From Candidatus Bathyarchaeota archaeon (GTDB taxonomy: Archaea > Thermoproteota > Bathyarchaeia > Bathyarchaeales > Bathycorpusculaceae): a DNA stretch of 64,000 nt. Location: contig JAGTQZ010000009.1 of assembly GCA_018396705.1 (NCBI GenBank), positions 1 through 64,000 of the forward strand, given 5' to 3'. Positions 50,451-60,125 of this stretch are shown in pieces; the stretch's first letter is position 1; the number at the start of each line of letters is the position of its first letter. The notes beneath the pieces were generated by a model, which made no database searches, was not told the origin of the DNA, and saw only the letters and a program-made list of their open reading frames with translations. The translations under genes were made by a program, and so were the position numbers.

Positions 50451-52589
50451 ATGGTCTCGGTTGACAAAATACGGGATGTAATCATTATTTCTATTGATGC
50501 TGGGGGAACAATGACTGATTGTATCGCGGTGAGAGAGGACGGCTCATTTTTACTCGGAAAGGCGTTGACAAACTACGCGGACGAATCATACAGTTTTGGT
50601 GAAAGTATAAAAGATGCTTTAAATGACAAATCCCCAGATTTATCGCGCTTAAGGATCTGCGCATACGCTGGAACTTTGCTGCTTAACGCTGTGTTAACAC
50701 GCAGAGGCCTAAAAACTGGTTTATTGACAACAAGAGGATTTGAGCATCTCATCTACTTCATGCGGGGGCACTCATGGCTAGGGTACTCATACGTGGACAA
50801 ACTTCATTCTGTCACCCACATCTATCCAGACGTGTTCCCAGGGCCTCTAGTTCCAGTGGACCTAATAAAAGGTGTTAATGAACGTATAGATACAAATGGT
50901 CGCATAGTTATACCGCTGAATGAAGAAGACGTAAAAAGAGGGGTTAACGAGCTTTTGGATAAAGGTTGCCAATCCATTGCGGTGAGTTATCTCAACTCCA
51001 CAATGAATCCAGTTCATGAGATTAAGACAAGAGAAATAGCTAAGGAAGTTATTAATGAACGAGGGTTAAATGTTCATGTTGTTTTGTCTTCAGAAGTTTC
51101 TCCTAGAGGTAAAGAGACCGAGCGCACTGTCAGTACTGTTATTCAAGCTTTTGCTGCTGAACCAGCGGCTAATCAACTTTTGAGAGTTGAGACCAAAGCC
51201 AGAGAGATGGGTTTTAAAGGAAACTTATACACGGTCCTTTCCTATGGAGGTTTAGTTGACATTAGATATCCTAGGCTATATGAAACTCTCATAAGCGGAC
51301 CAATAGGCGGGGTTCTGGGATCTAAGTTCGTTGGCGATATTCTCGGCGAAAAAAACATTGTAGCCACTGATTTAGGTGGAACGAGCTTTGACGTTGGAAT
51401 AATTAAAGATGGCATAATACACATAGAAAGAGAACCAGAAGTGGCCCGTTACATGCTTAGTCTTCCAATGGTGCGTACCGACTCCATAGCCGCGGGTGCG
51501 GGCATGGTCGTACGTGTGGATCCAGTTTCCAAACTTATAACTTTAGGTCCTGAAAGCGCTGGTTACCGTGTAGGCATATGCTTGGATTATCATGAAGTTA
51601 CAATAAGCGATTGTAACGTGGTTTTGGGCTATTTAAACCCCAACTACTTCCTGGGAGGTAAAGTAAAATTGAATAGAGATAAGGCATTAAAAGCTATCGA
51701 AGAAAAGATTGCGCAACCCTTAGGTCTTGATGTTTACAATGCTGCCTACCTAGCTATTGCATCATTGCATGCTAAAATGAGTGACTGGCTTAATGCCACA
51801 TTAATGGCGAGAGGTTACACACCCTTAGACTATATACTTCTATGCTATGGTGGCGCCGGGCCTCTTCACATGTGGGGATTTGACGTAATACCCTTCAAAG
51901 ATTATATAACCTTCAAGTTTGCAGCCGGTTTCTCAGCTTTTGGAAATTCTACGGTGGACTATATGATTAGGGAGCATAAGAGCGTGAACATCAGTATTCC
52001 CCCAAATCCAGATGCTGAAACAATTATGAAGGTTGGAGAGCATTTAAATAGCGCATGGGAAGACCTCGAAAACAGGCAAATGAAAATACTAACTTCCCAA
52101 GGATTTTCAACGGAACAAATAATCATCAAACAGATTGCCTATATGAGGTTTGCGGGACAATTGGAGGATCATGAAGTATTTTCACCCAGAAGCAGAATTT
52201 TGAAACCCGAAGATTTCGATGACTTAATGAAGGCTTTTGAAAGCGTCTACACATCTATATATCCAAAGGCAGCCTTATTCCCTGAAGCTGGAATTGTCAT
52301 AAAAGAAGTGGCTACCTTAGCTTTAGTAACCGGAATGCCCAAACCGAAAATAATTAAGAAGCCACTAAGTGGTGAAAAGCCTCCAGAGAGCGCATTCAAA
52401 GGTCAACGTGAAGTTTTCTACGAGAAAAACTGGGTGACCTTTGATGTTTGGGAAATGGATCCACTTCAACCTGGCAACAAAGTGTATGGTCCTGCAATAA
52501 TTGAACATCCCATGACAACTCTTGTTGTACCTCCACAAAGAAGGATCTACATTGACGAATATGAGTTTATTCACTATTCTAGGAGGTGA
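50451..52589 (+). CDS. Acetone carboxylase beta-like subunit (hydantoinase A/oxoprolinase family)
   Basis: A 712-residue protein, close to the usual length of AcxA. The ASKHA-type ATP site starts IISIDAGGTMTDCIAV near residue 10. YETLISGPIGGVLGSKFVG near 280 and ATDLGGTSFDVGII near 305 complete it, and YGGAGPLHMW lies near 463. Such subunits activate the substrate by phosphorylation with ATP. Relatives act on hydantoin, oxoproline or ketones; the companion alpha and gamma genes favour a ketone carboxylase. I chose ATG 50451, after GAGGTTGAAGG, over the open frame from 50400. The alpha gene starts 3 bases after its stop. Confidence 0.85.
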   Translation: MVSVDKIRDVIIISIDAGGTMTDCIAVREDGSFLLGKALTNYADESYSFGESIKDALNDKSPDLSRLRICAYAGTLLLNAVLTRRGLKTGLLTTRGFEHLIYFMRGHSWLGYSYVDKLHSVTHIYPDVFPGPLVPVDLIKGVNERIDTNGRIVIPLNEEDVKRGVNELLDKGCQSIAVSYLNSTMNPVHEIKTREIAKEVINERGLNVHVVLSSEVSPRGKETERTVSTVIQAFAAEPAANQLLRVETKAREMGFKGNLYTVLSYGGLVDIRYPRLYETLISGPIGGVLGSKFVGDILGEKNIVATDLGGTSFDVGIIKDGIIHIEREPEVARYMLSLPMVRTDSIAAGAGMVVRVDPVSKLITLGPESAGYRVGICLDYHEVTISDCNVVLGYLNPNYFLGGKVKLNRDKALKAIEEKIAQPLGLDVYNAAYLAIASLHAKMSDWLNATLMARGYTPLDYILLCYGGAGPLHMWGFDVIPFKDYITFKFAAGFSAFGNSTVDYMIREHKSVNISIPPNPDAETIMKVGEHLNSAWEDLENRQMKILTSQGFSTEQIIIKQIAYMRFAGQLEDHEVFSPRSRILKPEDFDDLMKAFESVYTSIYPKAALFPEAGIVIKEVATLALVTGMPKPKIIKKPLSGEKPPESAFKGQREVFYEKNWVTFDVWEMDPLQPGNKVYGPAIIEHPMTTLVVPPQRRIYIDEYEFIHYSRR

Positions 52590-52592
52590 AAA

Positions 52593-54779
52593 ATGATGGG
52601 AATAGGATATGGCGGGAAAACTCTCAAAGAGCTTTTAGAAGAAAATGTAAGACTTTTCAAGGAGACCGGATGTTATTACGGAATAAAGGAGCTAACGCTT
52701 AGAAAAGAAGATCCAGTTAAACTGGAACGTTTTTCCTCGCGGTTGCTGTCCTTGGTGGTCGGGGCGCGAGAGTCTGTGAGATACATTGCTTCTTCGCCGG
52801 GCACAAAAGAAGTGGGAGAACTTGTCTTTGCAATATTCACTCCTGAAGGAGACGGTGTAGTCTTCTCAACGGGTATCATGGCTCATGTTAACACTCTCTC
52901 ACGGTTTATAAAGTGGATGATAGAGCGTGACTACGAAAGTGACCCAGGTATAGTTGAAGGAAGGTACTTTGAGGCTAATGATTGGTGGGTTGGGGGGCTA
53001 CATCCAGTTGATGTGTTGCAAGTCACTCCAATCTTCTACAATGGACAGCTTATTGGATGGTGTGGGGGCGTTATTCACGAACTTGAAGCAGGAGCTTATG
53101 AACCAGCTGGCTGTCCGCTATCTCCTACGCGCTTCTTGGAGGGAGTTCATCTAATGGGTGATATTGTCGGCGAGAACGACAAACTCAAGAAAGAGTATGT
53201 CGAAAAAATGAAGGTAAACGTGAGGATGCCAGAAATTTTCATAATGGATGCTAAAGTAAGGCTTTCCGGTAATTACATGATCAGAGAGGGTGTTAAAAAA
53301 GTAATCGAAGAATTTGGCATCGACTATTACATGAGAGCAGTACGTGAACTCATAGAAGAAGGGCGAAGGGCGTTTCTAGAAAAAGTGAAACTAACCTTGA
53401 TACCCGGAAAGTACAGGACCGCAGCTTTTATACCCCTAAACTATGGCCAAATAGAGGGATTGAGACGTTTACATCCCCTCGCCCAACAAGACACCTTACT
53501 ACAATTTGCCTATGAAATAAAAGTCAACGAAGATGGCACGCTGGATTATGATTTTTACGCCGCAAATCCCCAAGGCCCTCACCCATTGCATGCAACTCCA
53601 ACCCTTTTGAGAGGTGGCTTATGGATTACTTTAACCCAAATATTAGCTTACGATCTCAGAGTTTCTGAGGGAACCAACCTTTGCGTCTCCTTCTCAGCGC
53701 CGCCGGGTTCAACGTTAAACCCAACGGATCCCCATGTGTCTACATCTAACGTATGGAACGTTTTATGCACAATTTTTGGGTCTGGGGTCCGACTACTTTC
53801 ACAAGGATTCTTTGCAAGGGGCTTTTTGGAAGAAATATTTCAAATGAACGCTAATGACATGCACGCAATCCAATTGCTAGATGTTAGAGGAGGGTTGGCA
53901 GGTGGGGATAACATGGAGCATGCAGGCGCTGGAAGCGGTGCAAGAGCTGTTGAGGACGGGTTGGATGCAGGGCACTGTTTATGGCTGCCAGACACAACCG
54001 CTGGAAATGCTGAAAGATGGGAAGAGCTATATAACGAACTATACCTTTACCGCAGCTTTCTGAAGGATGTTTACGCACCGGGTAGATTCCGGGGAGGCGT
54101 AGCCCGAAACTCCAGCTTCATTGTATGGACAGACTTTATGCAGGTAGTTTTCAGGTGTGGATGGACACCAGGTGTTTTCCCTTTCGACAAGGGAATGTTC
54201 GGTGGCTACCCGCCACCCACACCATTTGGCTACGCCTTAAGGAATACTAATGTCAAGGAGCTAATCGAAAAGGGACTTCCACTGCCGAGGAACGTGTTTG
54301 AAATTCTTGACGCCCTCAACAAAGGAATTCTAAAAGCTGATGAAGTGTATTTCTACAAGACTCATGATGTAACTCCACGCTTGAAACATTACGACATATT
54401 CGGAATAGTGCATAAAGGCGGTGCGGGTTACGGCGATCCAATAAAGAGAGACCCTAAGTTGGTGCTAAGAGATATAGGAATGGGTCTCGTTAGCCCAGAA
54501 TATGCCGAGAGAATCCATGGAGTAGTTCTTAAACGGGAGGGAGACAAATGGACGGTGGATATAGAAGCAACGTTGAAAAAACGTGAGGCTATCAAGAGTG
54601 AAAGACTAGCTAAAGCAATTCCAGTGAAAGATTTCATAGAGCAGGAACGCAAGAGAATTTTGGATAGAAACATTCCAGAGCACGTTCTAAGGTGTTATAG
54701 AGATTGTATGAGAATTTCACAGAGGTTTAAGGAAGAATTTTACAGATTCTGGAATCTAAATGAGAACTTTGAACTGTAG
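52593..54779 (+). CDS. Acetone carboxylase alpha-like subunit (hydantoinase B family)
   Basis: A 728-residue HyuB-family protein. Features are SVRYIASSPGTKEVGELVFAIF near residue 58, the hydantoinase-B segment VVFSTGIMAHVNTL, HPVDVLQVTPIFYNGQLIGW near 145 and HELEAGAYEPAGCPLSP near 175. GGLAGGDNMEHAGAGSGAR and the C-terminal GIVHKGGAGYGDP follow. In acetone carboxylase this subunit carries the metal and joins CO2 to the activated ketone. The start is set by AGGAGGTG eight bases upstream. The gamma gene follows 11 bases after its stop behind the same ribosome site. Confidence 0.86.
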   Translation: MMGIGYGGKTLKELLEENVRLFKETGCYYGIKELTLRKEDPVKLERFSSRLLSLVVGARESVRYIASSPGTKEVGELVFAIFTPEGDGVVFSTGIMAHVNTLSRFIKWMIERDYESDPGIVEGRYFEANDWWVGGLHPVDVLQVTPIFYNGQLIGWCGGVIHELEAGAYEPAGCPLSPTRFLEGVHLMGDIVGENDKLKKEYVEKMKVNVRMPEIFIMDAKVRLSGNYMIREGVKKVIEEFGIDYYMRAVRELIEEGRRAFLEKVKLTLIPGKYRTAAFIPLNYGQIEGLRRLHPLAQQDTLLQFAYEIKVNEDGTLDYDFYAANPQGPHPLHATPTLLRGGLWITLTQILAYDLRVSEGTNLCVSFSAPPGSTLNPTDPHVSTSNVWNVLCTIFGSGVRLLSQGFFARGFLEEIFQMNANDMHAIQLLDVRGGLAGGDNMEHAGAGSGARAVEDGLDAGHCLWLPDTTAGNAERWEELYNELYLYRSFLKDVYAPGRFRGGVARNSSFIVWTDFMQVVFRCGWTPGVFPFDKGMFGGYPPPTPFGYALRNTNVKELIEKGLPLPRNVFEILDALNKGILKADEVYFYKTHDVTPRLKHYDIFGIVHKGGAGYGDPIKRDPKLVLRDIGMGLVSPEYAERIHGVVLKREGDKWTVDIEATLKKREAIKSERLAKAIPVKDFIEQERKRILDRNIPEHVLRCYRDCMRISQRFKEEFYRFWNLNENFEL

Positions 54780-54790
54780 GAGGTGAAAAA

Positions 54791-55285
54791 ATGGCTGTTT
54801 CTTACCCTGAAGAAGTGATAAAGAAACTTGTTAATCGAGAACTTCCGTGGGAAGATTTGAGAAGAATTATGTCTTCATTTAAGGATGCCGACCGCTTTGA
54901 AAAATATATCAAAGTTCTACAGGAACAGACTGGATGGCGGGAGCCTATAGTACTACCGTTAACAGAACATCTAATGATCGTTAACAAGGATGAAAAGCTG
55001 ATAATAAAAGCCCTGTGTGGATATGAGCTTGGAGATTACAGAGATAACTGGAAACTTAAAGTTTTGATCCACGTCAGGAATTCGGTTGAAAAGTTCAAGG
55101 AGATCTATCCAGATCCACTAATACCTGACCCTAACTGGTGCGAAATACGAGAATTCATATGCCCTGGCTGCGGAACATTATTGGATGTGGATGCGGTTCC
55201 TCCCGGATATCCTATAATTAAAGAATTCGAACCAGACATTGAAACTTTCTATACAAAATGGTTGAAAAAGCCATTACCAAAATAA
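54791..55285 (+). CDS. Acetone carboxylase gamma-like subunit
   Basis: A 164-residue protein, matching the length of AcxC. Helical start EEVIKKLVNRELPWEDLRRI, middle KALCGYELGDYRDNWKLKVL, and the diagnostic C-terminus FICPGCGTLLDVDAVPPGYP followed by ETFYTKWLKKPLP. The CPxCG pair and PPGYP stretch are specific to acetone carboxylase gamma subunits, and this is the best evidence that the operon is a carboxylase rather than a hydantoinase. AGGAGGTG precedes the ATG. Confidence 0.87.
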   Translation: MAVSYPEEVIKKLVNRELPWEDLRRIMSSFKDADRFEKYIKVLQEQTGWREPIVLPLTEHLMIVNKDEKLIIKALCGYELGDYRDNWKLKVLIHVRNSVEKFKEIYPDPLIPDPNWCEIREFICPGCGTLLDVDAVPPGYPIIKEFEPDIETFYTKWLKKPLPK

Positions 55286-55293
55286 TCTAAAAC

Positions 55294-55315
55294 TTCTTTT
55301 ATTATTCTTTTTATT
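55294..55315 (+). terminator. T-rich tract after the carboxylase operon
   Basis: TTCTTTTATTATTCTTTTTA lies 9 bases after the gamma-subunit stop, in the gap to a convergent gene. U-rich 3' ends without a hairpin are the usual archaeal termination signal. Confidence 0.45.
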
Positions 55316-55337
55316 ATGCCATTGTCAATTCGTGAAT

Positions 55338-56201
55338 CTATCTTTGTGTTAGTTCGGTGTATGTTTCAGGGCGTCTATCCTCAAATATGGTTCTAACCCC
55401 CATGCATAGATTTTTTAATGAAGACAGATCTAATGTAGCGATGGCAACTCCTTCTTTGTCGTCTAACGGTCCAGCGTATATGTGATAGCTCATTTTGCCA
55501 GGCTTTGGTCCAATTATCATACTATGTCCAAAGTAGCTGAATTCTCCTTGTCTTCCGACCATATTAGCGCTTGCAATAAACATGTTATTTTCGATGGAGC
55601 GTGCTCCAAGAGTTGTGGTATAAAAGTCTAAATAATCATCTGCATCTGGAAATCGTGGGAACGCTGTAATATTTAGATGTATCCTGGCCCCTCTTGTTGC
55701 GTAGACTCTAGGGACTTCTGGAAAACAATAGTTATCGTAACATATGCCTATTCCGATTAAACCCCAGGGAGTTTGGATCACTGGGTATGAATTACCCGGT
55801 GTAGCCCATTTTTCTGCAAATTTAGCTGGATGGACTTTACGGTAAACGCCTAGGATTCCTGTAGGACCTATGAATGGCACGGCATTATAAAGCTTTGAAC
55901 CGTTCCTTTCTATCATTCCAAACGCGACATAGACCTTATGTTCAGCTACAATTTTTTGAACGGCATTTGTCGAAGGCCCTGGGATGGGTTCTGAAAGCTC
56001 GTTGGCCATTTCTGGAGGAAAACCACTATAACTTGTTAAGGCCAACTCGGGAAAGACGATAATGTTGGCCCCCCTCTCCGCTCCCTCAACAATGAAGTGC
56101 TCAATTTTTTTCAACGTGGCAGCTTTATCCGGCTTTAGCCCGTCAATCACGGGTTCGAAGTTTACAACAGCAATCTTAACAATATCTCGGTGAGATAACA
56201 T
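55338..56201 (-). CDS. Carbon-nitrogen hydrolase (nitrilase/amidase superfamily)
   Basis: A 287-residue protein with the Glu-Lys-Cys triad: Glu in IIVFPELALTSYSGFPPE near residue 52, Lys in GVYRKVHPAKFAE near 120 and Cys in GIGICYDNYCFPEVPRV near 153. The family hydrolyses amides, nitriles or carbamoyl compounds. FPELALTSY and the ICYD motif fit aliphatic amidase or carbamoylase-like branches. Between the carboxylase genes and the Liv importer it may supply the organic acid or ketone precursor from an imported amide (inference). The ATG is at 56201. Confidence 0.9.
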   Translation of the reverse strand: MLSHRDIVKIAVVNFEPVIDGLKPDKAATLKKIEHFIVEGAERGANIIVFPELALTSYSGFPPEMANELSEPIPGPSTNAVQKIVAEHKVYVAFGMIERNGSKLYNAVPFIGPTGILGVYRKVHPAKFAEKWATPGNSYPVIQTPWGLIGIGICYDNYCFPEVPRVYATRGARIHLNITAFPRFPDADDYLDFYTTTLGARSIENNMFIASANMVGRQGEFSYFGHSMIIGPKPGKMSYHIYAGPLDDKEGVAIATLDLSSLKNLCMGVRTIFEDRRPETYTELTQR

Positions 56202-56351
56202 ATCTTCTTTTATCTCCTTGCATGCTAATAACTATAAAAAACTATTTAAATTAAAATGTTGCTAATCTACGGAAAAGTTTATATCTTACTTTTCTTTTGC
56301 AATAAAACTTTTATAGTTCTTGTTTTCCAACGTAATAGACTGGGGATTATC

Positions 56352-57608
56352 GTGAAAAGCAGAGCCGTAACTAAAATGCAAGCAATTATAATTGCCGTGA
56401 TAATTGTTGTTGTTATAATCGCTGGTGGGGTCTATTACTTCTACCAAACTCAAAAGGGTGCAAAGGAAAAAGTGGTAATAGGGTATGTCGACGCGTTTAC
56501 TGGAGTATTCGCTCCGGGGCCGGAGACATGGGGTACAATATGGATGGAGATCCTTATTGACGAATATAATAAGGCCGGCGGTCTTTATGTCCCCGAATAT
56601 GGCAAAAAATTACCTATCGAGTTTATAAAGTATGACTCAAAAAGTGATACGGAGACACTTATTAGGCTTACAGAAAAGTGTATGAGCGAAGACATGGTTG
56701 ACCTAATGTTTGCGCCATGGGGAACTTCTCAAAACTTTGCCGTTCTGCCGTTATATGAAAAATATGGATATCCGTTGATAGCCCATGCCATGGGAAGTGG
56801 TCAAGTAGTAGACCTTATACTCTCCGGTGGAACAAAATGGGTTTTTCCTGTACTGTGCCAACCACCATTTGTAGCTAAGTATGTGGCAGATTTCCTTGTA
56901 TGGGCAAATGCATCTCGCATAGGCATCATTGGCATAAGTGATTTACACGGCATAGAATTTACAGGGCGGCTGGCGTCGGAGTTGGCACAGAGAGGCATTA
57001 CTCCAGTAGTTGGACCGGAGCTTTATCCATTGACGGTTACTGATCTATCGCCATTAATCAGGAAGCTTAAAGAGGCCAATGTGGACGCTTTGTGGGCGTC
57101 CACTTACCCGGCGGATGGGACTCTATTAATAAGGCAGTGTATGGAGCTTAGTTATGTTCCTAGAATAATGTTCATGGGTCCTGGCTCCCAATATCCGGCG
57201 ATAATGGTGCCCGCCTTTGGTGTTAAAGCAATGACAGGAATTATGGAGTACCACGGATTTGAAGTGGATTATAAAAGTTCTACAAAGCTGCTTGAACTTG
57301 CCGAAAAATATAAAGCGAAAGTTGGTTATTATCCTGGGGCCAACACTATAGCAGCTTACGTTTGCCATCAAGTGCTTTTCAAAGCCGTAGAAAAGTATGG
57401 CCTAGACAGAGTTAAAATTAGAGACGCCTTTTTGGCTGGTGAAACTTTCGACACTGTAGTTGGGCCAGCAAAGTTTGATACGTCAAATGTTTACTTAGAC
57501 GCTCCAGGGGCTGGCTACATTTGTCAATGGCAAGGCGAAGAGATACTGAAGGTTGTGTGGCCTTTGAACAGAGCCACCGCGCAATGGATTCCTAAAACTT
57601 CGTGGTAA
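56352..57608 (+). CDS. Liv-type ABC importer substrate-binding protein
   Basis: A 418-residue protein. A short basic start (KSRAVTK) is followed by the hydrophobic helix MQAIIIAVIIVVVIIAGGVYYF, which acts as signal anchor. The periplasmic-binding fold starts VVIGYVDAFTGVFAPGPETW and continues ADFLVWANASRIGIIGISDLH and APGAGYICQWQGEEIL. Homologues bind branched-chain amino acids, amides or urea; the ligand is not readable here. I chose the GTG at 56352, since the open frame upstream would place extra hydrophobic sequence before the basic stretch. Two permease genes follow. Confidence 0.88.
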   Translation: MKSRAVTKMQAIIIAVIIVVVIIAGGVYYFYQTQKGAKEKVVIGYVDAFTGVFAPGPETWGTIWMEILIDEYNKAGGLYVPEYGKKLPIEFIKYDSKSDTETLIRLTEKCMSEDMVDLMFAPWGTSQNFAVLPLYEKYGYPLIAHAMGSGQVVDLILSGGTKWVFPVLCQPPFVAKYVADFLVWANASRIGIIGISDLHGIEFTGRLASELAQRGITPVVGPELYPLTVTDLSPLIRKLKEANVDALWASTYPADGTLLIRQCMELSYVPRIMFMGPGSQYPAIMVPAFGVKAMTGIMEYHGFEVDYKSSTKLLELAEKYKAKVGYYPGANTIAAYVCHQVLFKAVEKYGLDRVKIRDAFLAGETFDTVVGPAKFDTSNVYLDAPGAGYICQWQGEEILKVVWPLNRATAQWIPKTSW

Positions 57609-57629
57609 AGACTTTCGGAGTGTTTTTAA

Positions 57630-58514
57630 TTGGTAACCCCTTCTCTTTTTTTGGACATAATTGTCGGTGGTGTCATTTTAGGAGCATTCTACTCGTTGAT
57701 AGCGGTAGGACTTAATTTGCAATATGGGGTTACGCGTATACTTAACGTTGCACATGGAGAATTTTTGATGCTAGGCGCTTACCTAACTTATTTCTGTTTC
57801 ACACTATTTGGAATGAATCCTTTTGTATCCATAGTCATCGTTGGACCTTTGATGTTTTTTGTCGGACTATTTGTATATGTGCTAATACTTCGTAGGGTGG
57901 TGAAACTATCAAAGTCATCTGAAGAGCTTGAGTTTAGATCTTTACTAATATGTTTCGGCCTTTCTTTTGTCATCCAAAACTTAGCTATGGTTTTATGGAC
58001 AGCAAATTACAGAGGTTATGAAGTGCCTTCGCTTGGAATAATGACTATTTGGGGCGTGAGTTTTGAAGTTAATAGGATAATTATCGCTTTAATATCAATC
58101 GCTATCAATGTTTTCCTTTATGTGTTTTTGCGATTCACAAAGACAGGCTTAGCCATGCGAGCCATGGTAAGCCAGCCTGAAGGAGCTCAGCTTGTTGGCG
58201 TTAATCTTAATCATATCTACGCCGTATCATTTGGCCTTGGCATTTTATTCAGCGCTTGGGCAGGCGCTCTGACAAGTGTTCTGTATTCTACAATAAATCC
58301 ATTTATGGGGGTTCCATATACATTAATCAGCTTAGTATTAGTAATTCTGGCTGGTGTCGGCAGTTTTAGAGGTAATGTTGTGGGAGGATTTTTGCTTGGA
58401 TATCTGGCGTATGTCACTATGAGGGTGATACATTCAGCGTTAACTCTTGTTGTTATATACGCCGTTCTGATACTGATACTTCTAGTCAAACCTAAGGGAC
58501 TGTTTACGAGGTGA
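57630..58514 (+). CDS. Liv-type ABC importer permease, LivH-like
   Basis: A 294-residue permease with about eight helices. GVILGAFYSLIAVGLNLQYGVTRILNVAHGEFLMLGAY in outline (residues 14-51) is the classic LivH opening, with GLNLQYGV and LNVAHGEF. The cytoplasmic coupling segment is TKTGLAMRAMVSQPEGAQLVG near 171, followed by GVGSFRGNVVGGFLLG. It pairs with LivM. The TTG start comes 21 bases after the binding-protein stop. The next gene starts 7 bases after its own stop. Confidence 0.93.
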   Translation: MVTPSLFLDIIVGGVILGAFYSLIAVGLNLQYGVTRILNVAHGEFLMLGAYLTYFCFTLFGMNPFVSIVIVGPLMFFVGLFVYVLILRRVVKLSKSSEELEFRSLLICFGLSFVIQNLAMVLWTANYRGYEVPSLGIMTIWGVSFEVNRIIIALISIAINVFLYVFLRFTKTGLAMRAMVSQPEGAQLVGVNLNHIYAVSFGLGILFSAWAGALTSVLYSTINPFMGVPYTLISLVLVILAGVGSFRGNVVGGFLLGYLAYVTMRVIHSALTLVVIYAVLILILLVKPKGLFTR

Positions 58515-58521
58515 ATTCTAG

Positions 58522-59424
58522 TTGGTTAGAGTAACGAACAATGTTTACTTGAAAATTTCTCCCTTGGTAATTTTTGCACTGTTAATGGTTGCTCCGTTCT
58601 TCATGGTGAGATATCACTTAGCATTGTTAACCAGCGTCCTATGCTGGATTGGGTTGACTGTTAGCTGGCACTTTTTTAGTGGCGTTACAAAATATGTCTC
58701 ATTGGGTTCCGCTGCGTTTTTTGGAGTTGGGGTATATATAACGGCCATATTCTGTAGGACGCTAGCTTTTCCGCTCATCTTATTGTTAGCTGGTGTAATT
58801 AGCTTTTTATTTGCATGCGGCGTCGGTTTCGTCACTTTGAGAATGAAAGGTGTATTCTTTGCTATATTCACTTTTGGACTGGCCGAGCTTTTAAATAATG
58901 CAATATTATTCTGGGAGATGTCTGTAACTGGGACACGGGGTAGGTTCATTACGCCTTTTGACGTTTATTATCCAATACTCATAATTACTTTTGCCATCAT
59001 CTTGTTTACAACTATTTTAAGAAAGTCAAAGTTGGGCCTTGCGCTAAGGATGATCGGTGAATGTGAGGACGCTGCTATTCATTTCGGCGTAAATGCTACG
59101 TTATATAAGGTTCTTGGGTTTGCCGTGAGTAGCATGTTCATCGGCCTATTGGGCGCGTCGTTTGCACCCCGGTGGGGGTACGTGGATTCGGGTATAGCTT
59201 TTAACAGTTTATACTCATTTATGCCTGCGATAATGACGTTATTCGGTGGAACGGAACTGTACTTTGGACCTATCGTAGGTGCTTTAGTTCTCTCATTACT
59301 GGAAGAGTATCTGCTTACCACTTTTAAGGACTATTTCATGATAATCTTAGGATCAATAATGATTCTTATCATCCTCGTTTTACCTGAAGGAATAACTGGG
59401 AAACTTTTAAAGAAAGCTGATTAA
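58522..59424 (+). CDS. Liv-type ABC importer permease, LivM-like
   Basis: A 300-residue permease with eight to nine helices. SGVTKYVSLGSAAFFGVGVY near residue 53 is the LivM hallmark, followed by RMKGVFFAIFTFGLAELLNN near 110, the coupling loop KLGLALRMIGECEDAAIHFGV and SFMPAIMTLFGGTELYFGP. The TTG start follows LivH closely. Its stop codon TAA (59422-59424) overlaps the stop of the convergent livF-like gene within the palindrome TTAA. Confidence 0.93.
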   Translation: MVRVTNNVYLKISPLVIFALLMVAPFFMVRYHLALLTSVLCWIGLTVSWHFFSGVTKYVSLGSAAFFGVGVYITAIFCRTLAFPLILLLAGVISFLFACGVGFVTLRMKGVFFAIFTFGLAELLNNAILFWEMSVTGTRGRFITPFDVYYPILIITFAIILFTTILRKSKLGLALRMIGECEDAAIHFGVNATLYKVLGFAVSSMFIGLLGASFAPRWGYVDSGIAFNSLYSFMPAIMTLFGGTELYFGPIVGALVLSLLEEYLLTTFKDYFMIILGSIMILIILVLPEGITGKLLKKAD

Positions 59425-60125
59425 ATTCCCAAGAATGCCTCTCTAATATATTCGTTCCCAAAAAGTTCCGCGCTTTTACCATGAAGTGTTACTTTTCCAG
59501 TCTCCATTACATAAACGCGGTCGGCAATGTTTAGGGCGACGTGAACATTTTGCTCGGCCAGCAGGACGCTAATACCGTAGTCTCTAAGTTTTTTTAAGGT
59601 CTTAAGCACCTCCATAGTCATTTTGGGTGACAGTCCTTGTGAAGGTTCATCCAGTATTAATAATCTGGGGCTCGACATCAGACTTCGGGCTATAGCTAGC
59701 ATTCTTTGCTCACCACCGCTTAATGTGGCGGATAACTGATTTTCTCTCTCCTTTAACAGCGGAAATATCTGATAAACAGTTTCAAGCATGCTTTTTGTAT
59801 GCCTTTTTTCTTTCGATGTATATGCGCCAAGAAGCAAATTTTCTCGTACTGTGCAGTTAGTAAACAATTTTCTATCCTCGGGTACAAATGAGACTCCTAG
59901 TTTTACAATTTTATGTGGTGGCAAGCCAGTAATTTCTCTGTCGTTAAAAAGAATCGTGCCGGATAATGGTTTAAGTATCCCAGCTATAGTGCTCAAAAGT
60001 GTTGTTTTTCCAGCTCCATTTGAACCTATTAAAGCTACGATTTCCTCTTTTTGAACTTTTATTGAAACGTCCCACAGAACGTGTAAGCCTCCGCGGGCTA
60101 CATTTAAATCTTTAACTTCCAACAT
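59421..60125 (-). CDS. Liv-type ABC importer ATPase, LivF-like
   Basis: A 234-residue ATPase. It starts MLEVKDLNVARGGLHVLWDVS. Walker A is ALIGSNGAGKTTLLSTIAGI, and GVSFVPEDRKLFTNCTVRENL is the LivF-type Q-loop region (VPEdR). The signature is LSGGEQRMLAIARSLM and Walker B LLILDEPSQGLSPKM; the tail RVYVMETGKVTLHGKSAELF is typical. I chose ATG 60125; the open frame to 60149 would extend into livG. It overlaps livG by 14 bases. Unlike the permease genes it is on the minus strand. Confidence 0.93.
   Translation of the reverse strand: MLEVKDLNVARGGLHVLWDVSIKVQKEEIVALIGSNGAGKTTLLSTIAGILKPLSGTILFNDREITGLPPHKIVKLGVSFVPEDRKLFTNCTVRENLLLGAYTSKEKRHTKSMLETVYQIFPLLKERENQLSATLSGGEQRMLAIARSLMSSPRLLILDEPSQGLSPKMTMEVLKTLKKLRDYGISVLLAEQNVHVALNIADRVYVMETGKVTLHGKSAELFGNEYIREAFLGI

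Noticed and set aside
50451-54779. Hydantoinase/oxoprolinase A and B as a 5-oxoprolinase or N-methylhydantoinase
   Set aside because: The third gene is a recognisable acetone carboxylase gamma subunit, which those enzymes lack.
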